From an uncultured Clostridia bacterium (GTDB lineage: Bacteria > Bacillota > Clostridia > Oscillospirales > Acutalibacteraceae), in the NCBI GenBank assembly GCA_947625485.1, contig CANQOP010000011.1, forward strand, positions 1 through 64,000: DNA of 64,000 bases. Direction: 5' to 3'. This document shows positions 1 to 7,480 of this stretch, piece after piece. The notes under the pieces are model-generated. The model did no database searches and was not told where the DNA came from. It saw only the letters and a program-made list of their open reading frames with translations. Numbering within the stretch: position 1 is the first letter of the stretch; every line of letters starts with the position of its first letter. The translations under genes and the position numbers were made by a program.

Positions 1-106
1 ACTTAACTGTAACACAGAGGTTTTCTATTCGCTACTCTTTTTTCCTTTACTGTAACACATCTATTGTAATCCTACAACCTGACCTTTTTATACGCCTTAA
101 AATGTA

Positions 107-135
107 TTGATTTTTAAGCATAGTAATGGTATAAT
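107..135 (+). promoter_or_regulatory. Predicted housekeeping promoter for thyX
   Basis: TTGATT at 107-112 and TATAAT at 130-135 are separated by exactly 17 bases, a near-consensus vegetative promoter about 35 bases upstream of thyX. The 10-mer ACTGTAACAC occurs twice upstream (6-15 and 49-58); its role is unknown. The rest of 1-106 shows no gene. Confidence 0.7.
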
Positions 136-171
136 TAATCTGTGTAAATATTTGTAGAAAAGGGGAAAATG

Positions 172-972
172 ATGAAACCGAAGGTTACCCTATTGGCATA
201 TACTCCCGACCCTGAGCAGGTTGTCGCTATGGCGGCGAAGCTTTGCTACTCCGCGTCGGATATTGAACATATAAAGGACGGACTTGACGAGGACAGTACC
301 TCGCGCTTTATTGATATGCTCTCGAATATAGGACACGGCAGTCCTTTCGAGCACGCGTCTTTCACTTTCGGTATCGAGGGTATCAGCCGCGCCTGCTCGC
401 ACCAGCTCGTGCGCCATAGAATAGCGTCTTACAGCCAGCAGTCTCAGCGCTATGTTGACGGCACTAAGTTTGAGTTTGTAACTCCGCCCGAGATTGAGAA
501 AAACGAAAAGGCGTATTCCGCATACAAGAAGGTTATTGATATGCAGTCGGAGGCTTACCGAAATATACGAGACGCTCTTGTTGTCGGCTTAATAAACGAG
601 ACTTACCCCAATAAATATACAGGAACAGATGAAGAGATTATGGAGGCGTGCAAGGCTGACGATAAAAGTCAGTACAACGCTTTTGTAAAAAAGGCGAACG
701 AAGACGCGCGTTTTGTGCTTCCAAACGCCTGTACCACGAAAATAGTGTGTACCTTTAACGCAAGAAGTCTTGAGAATTTTTTTGCCCATCGCTGCTGCAA
801 CCGCGCGCAGTGGGAAATCAGAGAGGTCGCCGAGCAGATGCTGCTCGAGTGCCTGCGCGTTGCTCCGCACATTTTCAGAAAATGCGGTCCGAGCTGTCTT
901 TTCGGTCCGTGTCCCGAGGGGAAAATGTCGTGCGGTAAGGCTAAGGAAATGAGAGAGAAGTATGGCAGGTAA
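172..972 (+). CDS. thyX: Flavin-dependent thymidylate synthase ThyX
   Basis: Makes dTMP from dUMP using FAD, NADPH and methylene-tetrahydrofolate in the cytoplasm. The ThyX signature is intact at residues 81-93 (RHRIASYSQQSQR). The length of 266 aa is usual for the family. Two ATG codons stand in tandem (169 and 172); the second is better spaced from AGGGG at 161-165 and is chosen here. The 3' end overlaps tmk by 11 bases, so synthesis of dTMP and its phosphorylation to dTDP are translationally coupled. It opens a same-strand gene run that continues to about 7184. Identification rests on the signature motif and overall sequence. Confidence 0.95.
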   Translation: MKPKVTLLAYTPDPEQVVAMAAKLCYSASDIEHIKDGLDEDSTSRFIDMLSNIGHGSPFEHASFTFGIEGISRACSHQLVRHRIASYSQQSQRYVDGTKFEFVTPPEIEKNEKAYSAYKKVIDMQSEAYRNIRDALVVGLINETYPNKYTGTDEEIMEACKADDKSQYNAFVKKANEDARFVLPNACTTKIVCTFNARSLENFFAHRCCNRAQWEIREVAEQMLLECLRVAPHIFRKCGPSCLFGPCPEGKMSCGKAKEMREKYGR

Positions 973-1621
973 ATTCATAGTGATAGAGGGTCTTGACGGC
1001 TCGGGTAAAGCGACTCAGAGCGAAATTCTCCGCAGAGTATTTGAGGAGAAAGGTGAGAAGGTCAGAAAGCTTACATTTCCGGATTACAATAACGAAAGCT
1101 CCGCTCTTGTGAAGATGTACCTTGGCGGCGAGTTTGGGGACAAGCCCTCCGATGTAAACGCATATGCGGCGGCTGCTTTCTATACTGTTGACCGTATTGC
1201 AAGCTACCTCAAATTCTGGAAAGAGGACTACGAAAACGGCGCGGTTATTATCGCCGACCGATATTCGACCTCCAATATTATCTATCAGATGTCAAAGCTG
1301 CCTGAAAACGAGTGGGACAGTTACATAGATTTTCAGGAAGATTTTGAGTATAACAAAATCAAGGTACCGAGACCCGATAAAATTATTTACTTAGATGTTG
1401 AGCCGGACGTTTCGCAGAGGCTCCTCTCGGAAAGATATTCAGGAGACGAAAGTAAAAAGGATTTGCACGAGAAAGATATCCGATTTCTGTTGGAGTGCAG
1501 AAAATCCGCGCTCTACGCCGCCGAAAAGCTCGGTTGGGAGAGAATTTCGTGCACTGAAAACGGAAAAATGCGCTCTGTCGAGTCAATTACGAACGATATT
1601 TTAAATGTAATAGGAAGATAG
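962..1621 (+). CDS. tmk: Thymidylate kinase (dTMP kinase)
   Basis: Phosphorylates dTMP to dTDP with ATP. The P-loop GLDGSGKAT lies at residues 10-18, and the DRYSTSN segment at 99-105 matches the dTMP-kinase DR(Y/F) motif that contacts substrate. The length of 219 aa is typical. The start ATG lies inside the end of thyX, so the product acts directly on that of its upstream neighbour. The upstream purine run GAGAGAAG could serve as a weak ribosome-binding site, consistent with translational coupling. Confidence 0.93.
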   Translation: MAGKFIVIEGLDGSGKATQSEILRRVFEEKGEKVRKLTFPDYNNESSALVKMYLGGEFGDKPSDVNAYAAAAFYTVDRIASYLKFWKEDYENGAVIIADRYSTSNIIYQMSKLPENEWDSYIDFQEDFEYNKIKVPRPDKIIYLDVEPDVSQRLLSERYSGDESKKDLHEKDIRFLLECRKSALYAAEKLGWERISCTENGKMRSVESITNDILNVIGR

Positions 1622-1707
1622 TGTGATAAATCGCGCTATCAGATTTGTGTTGCCGGTTCAGCTGCCGAAGGCTTTCAGGGTGATGACAGAATTTTATACA
1701 CGACTTA

Positions 1708-1758
1708 TCCGCCCACGGTAGGGTTGTGTTGATTTTGAACTTTTCTTTTGTGGGCGGA
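1708..1758. repeat. Inverted repeat in the tmk-DUF2156 spacer
   Basis: The 157-base gap 1622-1778 has no convincing gene. It contains a perfect 9-base inverted repeat, TCCGCCCAC at 1708-1716 and GTGGGCGGA at 1750-1758, with a 33-base loop. No T-run follows, so it is not an ordinary intrinsic terminator. It could be an RNA structure in the polycistronic message. Confidence 0.4.
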
Positions 1759-1778
1759 AAGGCTACGGAAATCAATTT

Positions 1779-2666
1779 ATGATTAATTTTAAAACACCGC
1801 AGATTGAGGACTTACCCGCGTTGCGTGCGATTACGGAAAAGTACGGAACAATGGGATGCGACTTCAATCCTGTTAATATATATATATGGCGTAACAGATA
1901 CAACATTAAAATTTGTGTGCGTGACGGCTTTTTATTGCTCGCGTATTTTAGAAACAATATCCCATGGGGATACAGCTTTCCAGTCGGAGACGGCGACCTT
2001 AAGGATATTATAGACGAGATTTACCTGGACGCAGCGGCTCGCGGCTGCAAAGCGCATTTCGTTATGCTTACGGAAGCTCAGAGGGAAAAACTCGTGGAGT
2101 TGACAGGCTTTGAATATACTTTTGAAGAATTAACAGGCGATGAGGACTATATCTACACTAATTATGACCTCTGCCTATTGCCGGGTAAAAAGTACCACAG
2201 CAAACGCAATCATATTTCCAAGTTTAACCGAAGCTATCCGAATTGGAAATTCACCATCATTTCAGGAAATAATAAGGCTGACGCGCTGGCTGTCGCCGAA
2301 AAATGGTGCGAGAATAACGGCTATGATATTTCTACATACGAAGAGTATGCCGCTATAAAGGAAACTCTTGATAATTATGAGGCGTTGAAAATGCACGGCG
2401 GAGTGCTTTATGTCGGCGATGCTCCGGTCGCTATGACAATCGGCTCTCGCATAGACCGAACGACGTTTGACGTTGTTTTTGAAAAGGCGCTTGTAGAATA
2501 TGACGGTTCTTACGCAAAGGTCAATAACGAATTTGCAAAAACGCTTATAGGCTTTGAATTTATCAACAGAGAAGAGGATATGGGTCTTGAGTCGCTAAGA
2601 AAATCGAAGCTGTCTTACCACCCTGTCGCTGTTCTCAAGCGTTACATCGGAGTTAAAAATGATTGA
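1779..2666 (+). CDS. DUF2156 domain protein (LPG-synthase-C/GNAT-like fold)
   Basis: A 295-aa soluble protein that resembles DUF2156, the acyltransferase-like domain related to the C-terminal part of phosphatidylglycerol lysyltransferase (MprF). Typical features are KYHSKRNHISKFNR near residues 137-150 and the late block around LRKSKLSYHP (about residue 271). No membrane segments are seen, so it lacks the MprF flippase part. The substrate is unknown; transfer of an aminoacyl or acyl group is only a family-based guess. It overlaps the following GNAT gene by 8 bases, which points to co-translation of two acyltransferase-fold proteins. Confidence 0.75.
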   Translation: MINFKTPQIEDLPALRAITEKYGTMGCDFNPVNIYIWRNRYNIKICVRDGFLLLAYFRNNIPWGYSFPVGDGDLKDIIDEIYLDAAARGCKAHFVMLTEAQREKLVELTGFEYTFEELTGDEDYIYTNYDLCLLPGKKYHSKRNHISKFNRSYPNWKFTIISGNNKADALAVAEKWCENNGYDISTYEEYAAIKETLDNYEALKMHGGVLYVGDAPVAMTIGSRIDRTTFDVVFEKALVEYDGSYAKVNNEFAKTLIGFEFINREEDMGLESLRKSKLSYHPVAVLKRYIGVKND

Positions 2667-3462
2667 AATCAGGACAGCCTCGGAGAATGATATTAATTCT
2701 ATAAAAGAATTATGGAAAAGCTGCTTTGAGGATACGGACGAGGCTGTAAATTTATTCCTTAAAAGAAATTTAAAAAATGCTTATCTTGCTGTTGACGGCG
2801 AGCTGATGTCTATGCTTTTTATGCTCCCTGCTAAAATAAACGGCAGAACCGCATGCTATCTCTATGCGGCGGCTACGGCAAAGCAGTACAGAGGTCTTGG
2901 GCTAATGCACGGACTTATTCAGAGCGCTCTCGCGAATACGGGCGCGGAGTTGTGTGTTACCCTTCCCGCGAGCGACGAGCTCTACGGCTACTACAGAAAA
3001 CTCGGCTTTTTCGAGCTTACCTCGAACACGGCACGCCTATCTCGCGCTGAGGTTGCCGAACTTGCAAAGCCGCACGAGGTTTCGGAGCTTGTCGTAAACG
3101 GCTACTGCGGTATCAGAAACCGGGTTTTAAGGAATAATTTCCTTTTCTGGGATAATGAGCATATTGAGCTCGCGCTTGAATACAACGCCCTCTACGGCGC
3201 AAAAATAATCAGGAGCAATTACGGCTACGCTATAGCCGAGGCGGAAGAAAACACCTGTTATGTTAAGGAGTTTATCTGTGACGATATGAACGCGCCTTTT
3301 CTGCTTACGGATTTGCTCAGCAGTGTGGACTGCGAAAGCTTCGTTTTTCATCTTTCGCCAAATCAGAAATTTATAGAAAGCAAGCCCGAAAGGTTTGCTA
3401 TGGTAAAATATGTGACCAGGTACAGACCCGATTTTATTTATACGGGACTCACGCTTGACTGA
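2659..3462 (+). CDS. GNAT family N-acetyltransferase
   Basis: A 267-aa protein with an N-terminal GNAT fold. The acetyl-CoA-binding A-motif appears as QYRGLGLM (about residues 75-82) and the closing YYRKLGFFEL segment at about 112-121. The roughly 130-residue C-terminal half has no motif I recognise and may determine substrate. The start ATG overlaps the stop of the DUF2156 gene, with GGAG upstream. The substrate cannot be told from sequence. Confidence 0.8.
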   Translation: MIEIRTASENDINSIKELWKSCFEDTDEAVNLFLKRNLKNAYLAVDGELMSMLFMLPAKINGRTACYLYAAATAKQYRGLGLMHGLIQSALANTGAELCVTLPASDELYGYYRKLGFFELTSNTARLSRAEVAELAKPHEVSELVVNGYCGIRNRVLRNNFLFWDNEHIELALEYNALYGAKIIRSNYGYAIAEAEENTCYVKEFICDDMNAPFLLTDLLSSVDCESFVFHLSPNQKFIESKPERFAMVKYVTRYRPDFIYTGLTLD

Positions 3463-3475
3463 AAGGAAATATGCT

Positions 3476-4015
3476 ATGATTTACATTATGCTTGCCGACG
3501 GATTTGAAATTACCGAGGCGCTTACGACGGTCGATATTATTCGCCGTGCAAAGCTCGATATTCTTACAGTAGGAGTTTATGACAAGACTGTCACCTCGTC
3601 CTGCAACATTAAGGTGGAGGCGGACATCACCGCTGACGAGGTAGAACTCGACAAAATTGATACGGTCATTCTGCCGGGCGGTCTTGACGGAACGAACAAT
3701 CTCGAGAGGTCTGAATTTGTTCAGAATGTGCTCGACTTCTGTGTGGAGAACGGAAAATTAATGTGCGCTATCTGCGCCGCTCCGTCTATCCTCGGACATA
3801 GGGGCATTCTCGACGGCAAGCGCGCTACCTGTTACCCGGGCCACGAGGTAAATCCCGAAAAGGTAAATTATACGGGCGAGCCGGCCGTTGAGTGCGGAAA
3901 CGTAATTACAGGCAAGGGCGCAGGCTGTACCGTGCAGTTTGGTCTGAAAATCGCCGAGAGACTTGCCGGCGCGGAGGTTGCTCGGCACGTTAAAGAGAGT
4001 ATGCAATGTCCGTAA
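3476..4015 (+). CDS. DJ-1/PfpI family protein
   Basis: A 179-aa DJ-1/PfpI-superfamily protein. The nucleophile-elbow cysteine is visible at about residue 100 in CAICAAPSIL. Family members act as glyoxalase/deglycase-like or stress proteins; the true reaction is uncertain. An upstream in-frame TTG at 3455 is possible, but the ATG at 3476 has a good AAGGAA site at 3463-3468 and gives the family's usual N-terminus (MIYIMLADGFE), so it is preferred. The stop overlaps the start of the next gene. Confidence 0.85.
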   Translation: MIYIMLADGFEITEALTTVDIIRRAKLDILTVGVYDKTVTSSCNIKVEADITADEVELDKIDTVILPGGLDGTNNLERSEFVQNVLDFCVENGKLMCAICAAPSILGHRGILDGKRATCYPGHEVNPEKVNYTGEPAVECGNVITGKGAGCTVQFGLKIAERLAGAEVARHVKESMQCP

Positions 4016-4596
4016 AAAATATCAGGCAGAAAAAGAGCGAGATACGCTCGAAATATAAAAAGCTCAGGGGAAATTTATTGCCCGATAAAAAGGCGCAGTT
4101 TGATGACGCTATAACCGACAGACTCATTTCACTGCCCGAGTTTAAGAGCGCGCAGCTTGTGCTCGCCTTTGTGTCCAAGGACATAGAGGTTGATACGCGG
4201 CGCATTATAGGCGAGTCGTTAAAAAACGGGAAGAGGGTAGCCGTTCCGCGCTGTAACACTGAGAAAACGACGATAGACTACTATTTTATTACATCGTATG
4301 ACGACCTCGAAAATGGCTATTACGGACTTTTAGAGCCGAATCCCGAAAAATGCGAAAAGCTTAACAGCTTCGACGGCGCGCTGTGTGTTGTTCCGGGACT
4401 TGTGTTCGACCGAGAGGGCTATCGGATAGGCTTCGGAAAGGGCTACTACGACCGTTTTATCCTTGATTTCCGAGGAGTGACGGTCGGCGTCTGCTACTCG
4501 CGCTGTATAGTGGATAAGCTTCCGCGCGGTTTTTACGACCGACCGATTGATGTTGTCGTCACGGAACGATATATTATTGATACCAGAAAAGGGTGA
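4006..4596 (+). CDS. 5-formyltetrahydrofolate cyclo-ligase
   Basis: Converts 5-formyl-THF to 5,10-methenyl-THF with ATP, returning stored folate to the one-carbon pool that ThyX upstream draws on. The family signature GFGKGYYDRF lies at about residues 142-151, and the N-terminus has the usual basic KxxxRxxYKxLR pattern. The length of 196 aa is normal. The start ATG lies within the end of the DJ-1 gene and the stop sits just before mltG, so it is in the same transcription unit. Confidence 0.9.
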   Translation: MSVKNIRQKKSEIRSKYKKLRGNLLPDKKAQFDDAITDRLISLPEFKSAQLVLAFVSKDIEVDTRRIIGESLKNGKRVAVPRCNTEKTTIDYYFITSYDDLENGYYGLLEPNPEKCEKLNSFDGALCVVPGLVFDREGYRIGFGKGYYDRFILDFRGVTVGVCYSRCIVDKLPRGFYDRPIDVVVTERYIIDTRKG

Positions 4597-4600
4597 AAAT

Positions 4601-5953
4601 ATGGATAACATAGAAAATAATTCTTCTAAGGAAAAATCTCTGGACGAATTTCGCCGCGATAAAGTCCGCAATTTTCATATGAACATCGATCAGGACGATC
4701 TTGCCGTAGGCGACCGATACCGCGAACTCGAGAATCTTGACGTTGAGGCTTCCGAGTCGCTTAGCTCGTACTCCGACGACGATATTCGCGAGCAAATGCG
4801 GCGCGACTCCAGGTATCAGATAAAGGAGCAGAAGAAGGAGCAAAAGAAGGAGCAGAAATATATCGACAGCCAGAACACCCGACGTTTCCGCATAATATGG
4901 TGGGTTTCAGTGTTTCTTGTCGGAGCGGCTCTCGCGATTTTTATGATGTTCGGCGTGAGCGATATGCTCGCTATGAACCGCCCCGAGAACAATACCGTAA
5001 AAATCAGTATTCCCGAAAATCCTACGCTCGACGACGTGAGTACGGAGCTTAAGAGTAAGGGAGTAATCGGCGAGACCGTTTTCTTTAATCTTTATGCAAC
5101 GATCACAAAAAATAAGGACTTTACTCAGGGCGACTATAATATCGCCACCAATATGGACTACGAGGCTATCATAAATTACCTGCAGTCTATGTCTAACCGC
5201 ACCGACACCGTAAAGGTCACCATTACCGAGGGTATGAGTGCGGTTGAGATTGCCGACGCGCTTGTTAAAAAGGGTGTTTTATCGGATACCAGGCGCTTCC
5301 TCAAGCTGTGCAATTCCGATTATTTCGACGAGGATTACGAGTTTATTTCTTCTGTTAAAAATCCGAAAAAGCGATACTATAAGCTTGAGGGCTTTTTATT
5401 CCCCGATACATATGAGTGCTACAAAAACGAACGCGCCGAGCTTACTATCACGCGTATGCTCAACGACTATGAAACGCGTATTTACGATGACCAAAACGTT
5501 TCAGGCTACAGTCAGGCAATCAACGTCGGAGAGCTCGTTAAGAAAAGCAAGTACAGCCTTAATCAGATACTGACTATAGCGTCGATTATTCAGGCTGAGG
5601 CGGCTAATACCGAGGATATGTATTACATAAGCTCAATTATTCACAACCGACTTGAGAGAGGCGCAGACCGAGGAGTCGCCAAGCTCGGCCTCGATTCTAC
5701 TAAGTATTACCCGTACAGGAGCAAAAAGTCGGTGCCGGAGGATATTCGCAAGACCTTCAAGAGTACCTACAATACATATAACTTTAACGGACTTCCGGCA
5801 GGCCCTATATGCAACCCTGGTATGCAGGCCATTCTCGCGGCAATTTATCCGAGGAGTACGGATTACTTCTATTTCTGTCACGCCAAAAACGGCACGCCTT
5901 ACTATGCGTCGACGCTATGGGAGCAGAATTATAATCTTTCACGGATTGGGTAA
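4601..5953 (+). CDS. mltG: Endolytic murein transglycosylase MltG (YceG-like)
   Basis: Membrane-anchored lytic transglycosylase that cuts nascent peptidoglycan strands and sets glycan length. A charged cytoplasmic N-terminus of about 97 residues contains three KEQK-type repeats (about 75-86), followed by one transmembrane segment (about 98-118) and an extracellular YceG domain. Visible family blocks include LEGFLFPDTYE, IIQAEAANTED with the presumed catalytic Glu, and the late NFNGLPAGPICNPG. The ATG at 4601 follows GGGTGA, which overlaps the previous stop. An upstream in-frame ATG (4547) would lie deep in the preceding gene and is not preferred. Confidence 0.9.
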   Translation: MDNIENNSSKEKSLDEFRRDKVRNFHMNIDQDDLAVGDRYRELENLDVEASESLSSYSDDDIREQMRRDSRYQIKEQKKEQKKEQKYIDSQNTRRFRIIWWVSVFLVGAALAIFMMFGVSDMLAMNRPENNTVKISIPENPTLDDVSTELKSKGVIGETVFFNLYATITKNKDFTQGDYNIATNMDYEAIINYLQSMSNRTDTVKVTITEGMSAVEIADALVKKGVLSDTRRFLKLCNSDYFDEDYEFISSVKNPKKRYYKLEGFLFPDTYECYKNERAELTITRMLNDYETRIYDDQNVSGYSQAINVGELVKKSKYSLNQILTIASIIQAEAANTEDMYYISSIIHNRLERGADRGVAKLGLDSTKYYPYRSKKSVPEDIRKTFKSTYNTYNFNGLPAGPICNPGMQAILAAIYPRSTDYFYFCHAKNGTPYYASTLWEQNYNLSRIG

Positions 5954-5957
5954 TTGT

Positions 5958-7184
5958 ATGTTTAAACCTGAAATATTAGCGCCTGCGGGAGATTTTGAGT
6001 GTCTTAATTCCGCCGTAAAGTTCGGCGCCGACGCTGTTTTTCTGGCAGGAAAGAAGTTCGGTATGCGCACTGCTTCGGTAAATTTCAGTGCGGATGAGCT
6101 TAAAAAAGCGTGCGATTTCGCGCACAAAAATAACGTAAAGGTGCACCTTACATGCAACACTCTGCCGAGAAATAATGAGCTGTCCGCTCTGCCGGAGTTT
6201 CTTGAAACGGCTCAGGACGCAGGAGTTGACGCGTTTATTATTGCCGATATAGGCGTTATGGAGCTTGCTAAAAAATACGCCCCGAACGTAGCTCTGCACG
6301 TATCTACTCAGGCGGGAGTTACAAACTACGCTACCGCAAAAACCCTGCACAATCTGGGCGCGTCTAGGGTGGTTCTCGCTCGGGAGCTTTCACTCGATGA
6401 AATTGCCGAGCTGCGCGCGAAAACACCGAAAGAGCTTGAAATCGAGACCTTCGTACACGGAGCAATGTGCGTTTCATTTTCGGGAAGGTGTCTTATATCC
6501 AGTTATATGACGGGCAGAGACGCCAACCGCGGCGACTGCACTCAGCCGTGCAGGTGGAAGTATCACCTTTTTGAGCAAAACCGCGAGGGTCAGTATTTTC
6601 CTGTTGAGGAAAACGAGCAGGGAACATTCCTCTATAACTCCCGCGATTTGTGTATGATCGAGCATATTCCCGAGCTTGTCAAGGCGGGCGTTTCCAGCTT
6701 TAAAATCGAGGGCAGAGCGAAGTCGAGCTATTACGTCGCTGTAATCACAAACGCTTACCGCCACGCCGTGAACGAATATATAAAAAATCCCGAGGGATTT
6801 GTTCTGCCCGACTGGATTCGTGATGAGACAGAGAAAATCAGCCACAGAGAATATAATACGGGCTTTTACTTCGGGAAAGAGCCGGGGCAGGTCACGGACA
6901 ACGGCGGTTATATAAGGAAGTACGACGTCGCGGCTTTCTGCGAGAGGGGCGGTAAGCAGTGCGAAATAACTCAGCGCAATAAATTTCTTGTCGGAGATAC
7001 GCTTGACGTACTTCCGCCGAGCGGTATTCCGTTCAATGCGATGTGCGAAAAATTGATAAATGAGCATGACGAAGAGGTAGAAAGCGCCCCGCACGCCAAG
7101 GAGCGGCTGACCATGATTTCCGACAAGTATATTCCTGAGGGAAGCGTTTTAAGAAAGCGCAGGATTTCCGAGCGAGACACTTGA
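5958..7184 (+). CDS. Peptidase U32 family protein (TrhP/YrrO-like)
   Basis: A 408-aa U32-family protein. The PROSITE-type U32 signature is present at residues 163-182 (ETFVHGAMC then SGRCLISS), followed by the Cys-rich RGDCTQPCRW at 191-200. Homologues next to mltG in Bacillus (YrrN/YrrO, TrhP) take part in 5-hydroxyuridine formation at tRNA position 34; older annotations call them collagenase-like proteases. The tRNA role is inferred from family and from the mltG neighbour. The ATG at 5958 starts the conserved MFKPEILAPAG; longer in-frame extensions fall inside mltG. Confidence 0.85.
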   Translation: MFKPEILAPAGDFECLNSAVKFGADAVFLAGKKFGMRTASVNFSADELKKACDFAHKNNVKVHLTCNTLPRNNELSALPEFLETAQDAGVDAFIIADIGVMELAKKYAPNVALHVSTQAGVTNYATAKTLHNLGASRVVLARELSLDEIAELRAKTPKELEIETFVHGAMCVSFSGRCLISSYMTGRDANRGDCTQPCRWKYHLFEQNREGQYFPVEENEQGTFLYNSRDLCMIEHIPELVKAGVSSFKIEGRAKSSYYVAVITNAYRHAVNEYIKNPEGFVLPDWIRDETEKISHREYNTGFYFGKEPGQVTDNGGYIRKYDVAAFCERGGKQCEITQRNKFLVGDTLDVLPPSGIPFNAMCEKLINEHDEEVESAPHAKERLTMISDKYIPEGSVLRKRRISERDT

Positions 7185-7224
7185 CAACCAAAGGACTAAG
7201 ATTTATAATATCAAAGGTTAATAA

Positions 7225-7444
7225 AATCGGCTGTGACGGAACGAGCAGGGACAAATTGCTTTTAAGAGAAAAGTCGGGCGGTGCGAGACTTCAGGCAATC
7301 CCTTGCAGCTACTCTTGAGCTTTGTGTGAATAAGCACGACGTTAATCCGCGTTAAGGATAACACGAGAGGACGGCTTTGCCGTCAATTTGGGTGGTACCG
7401 CAGGAGAACGCTCTTGTCCCATTTTTATGGGGCAAGGGTTTTTT
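7225..7444 (+). promoter_or_regulatory. T-box leader of alaS (tRNA-Ala responsive)
   Basis: Contains the hallmark T-box sequence TGGGTGGTACCGC at 7389-7401, a Stem I region with AGAGA and GGCGGTGCGAG, and a likely specifier GCT at 7308-7310 followed by A, which would read alanine. A small hairpin GACGGC-TTT-GCCGTC precedes the T-box. The terminator is an 11-bp stem at 7411-7438 with T6 at 7439-7444. Uncharged tRNA-Ala should stabilise the antiterminator and allow alaS transcription. The exact 5' end is not determined. Confidence 0.93.
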
Positions 7445-7480
7445 GCGTTATTTATGTATTTAATTTAAGGAGAGATATAA

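Noticed and set aside
6474-7094. 206-codon minus-strand frame
   Set aside because: It lies wholly antisense to the U32 gene, which carries an intact signature; no ribosome-binding site or family resemblance was seen.
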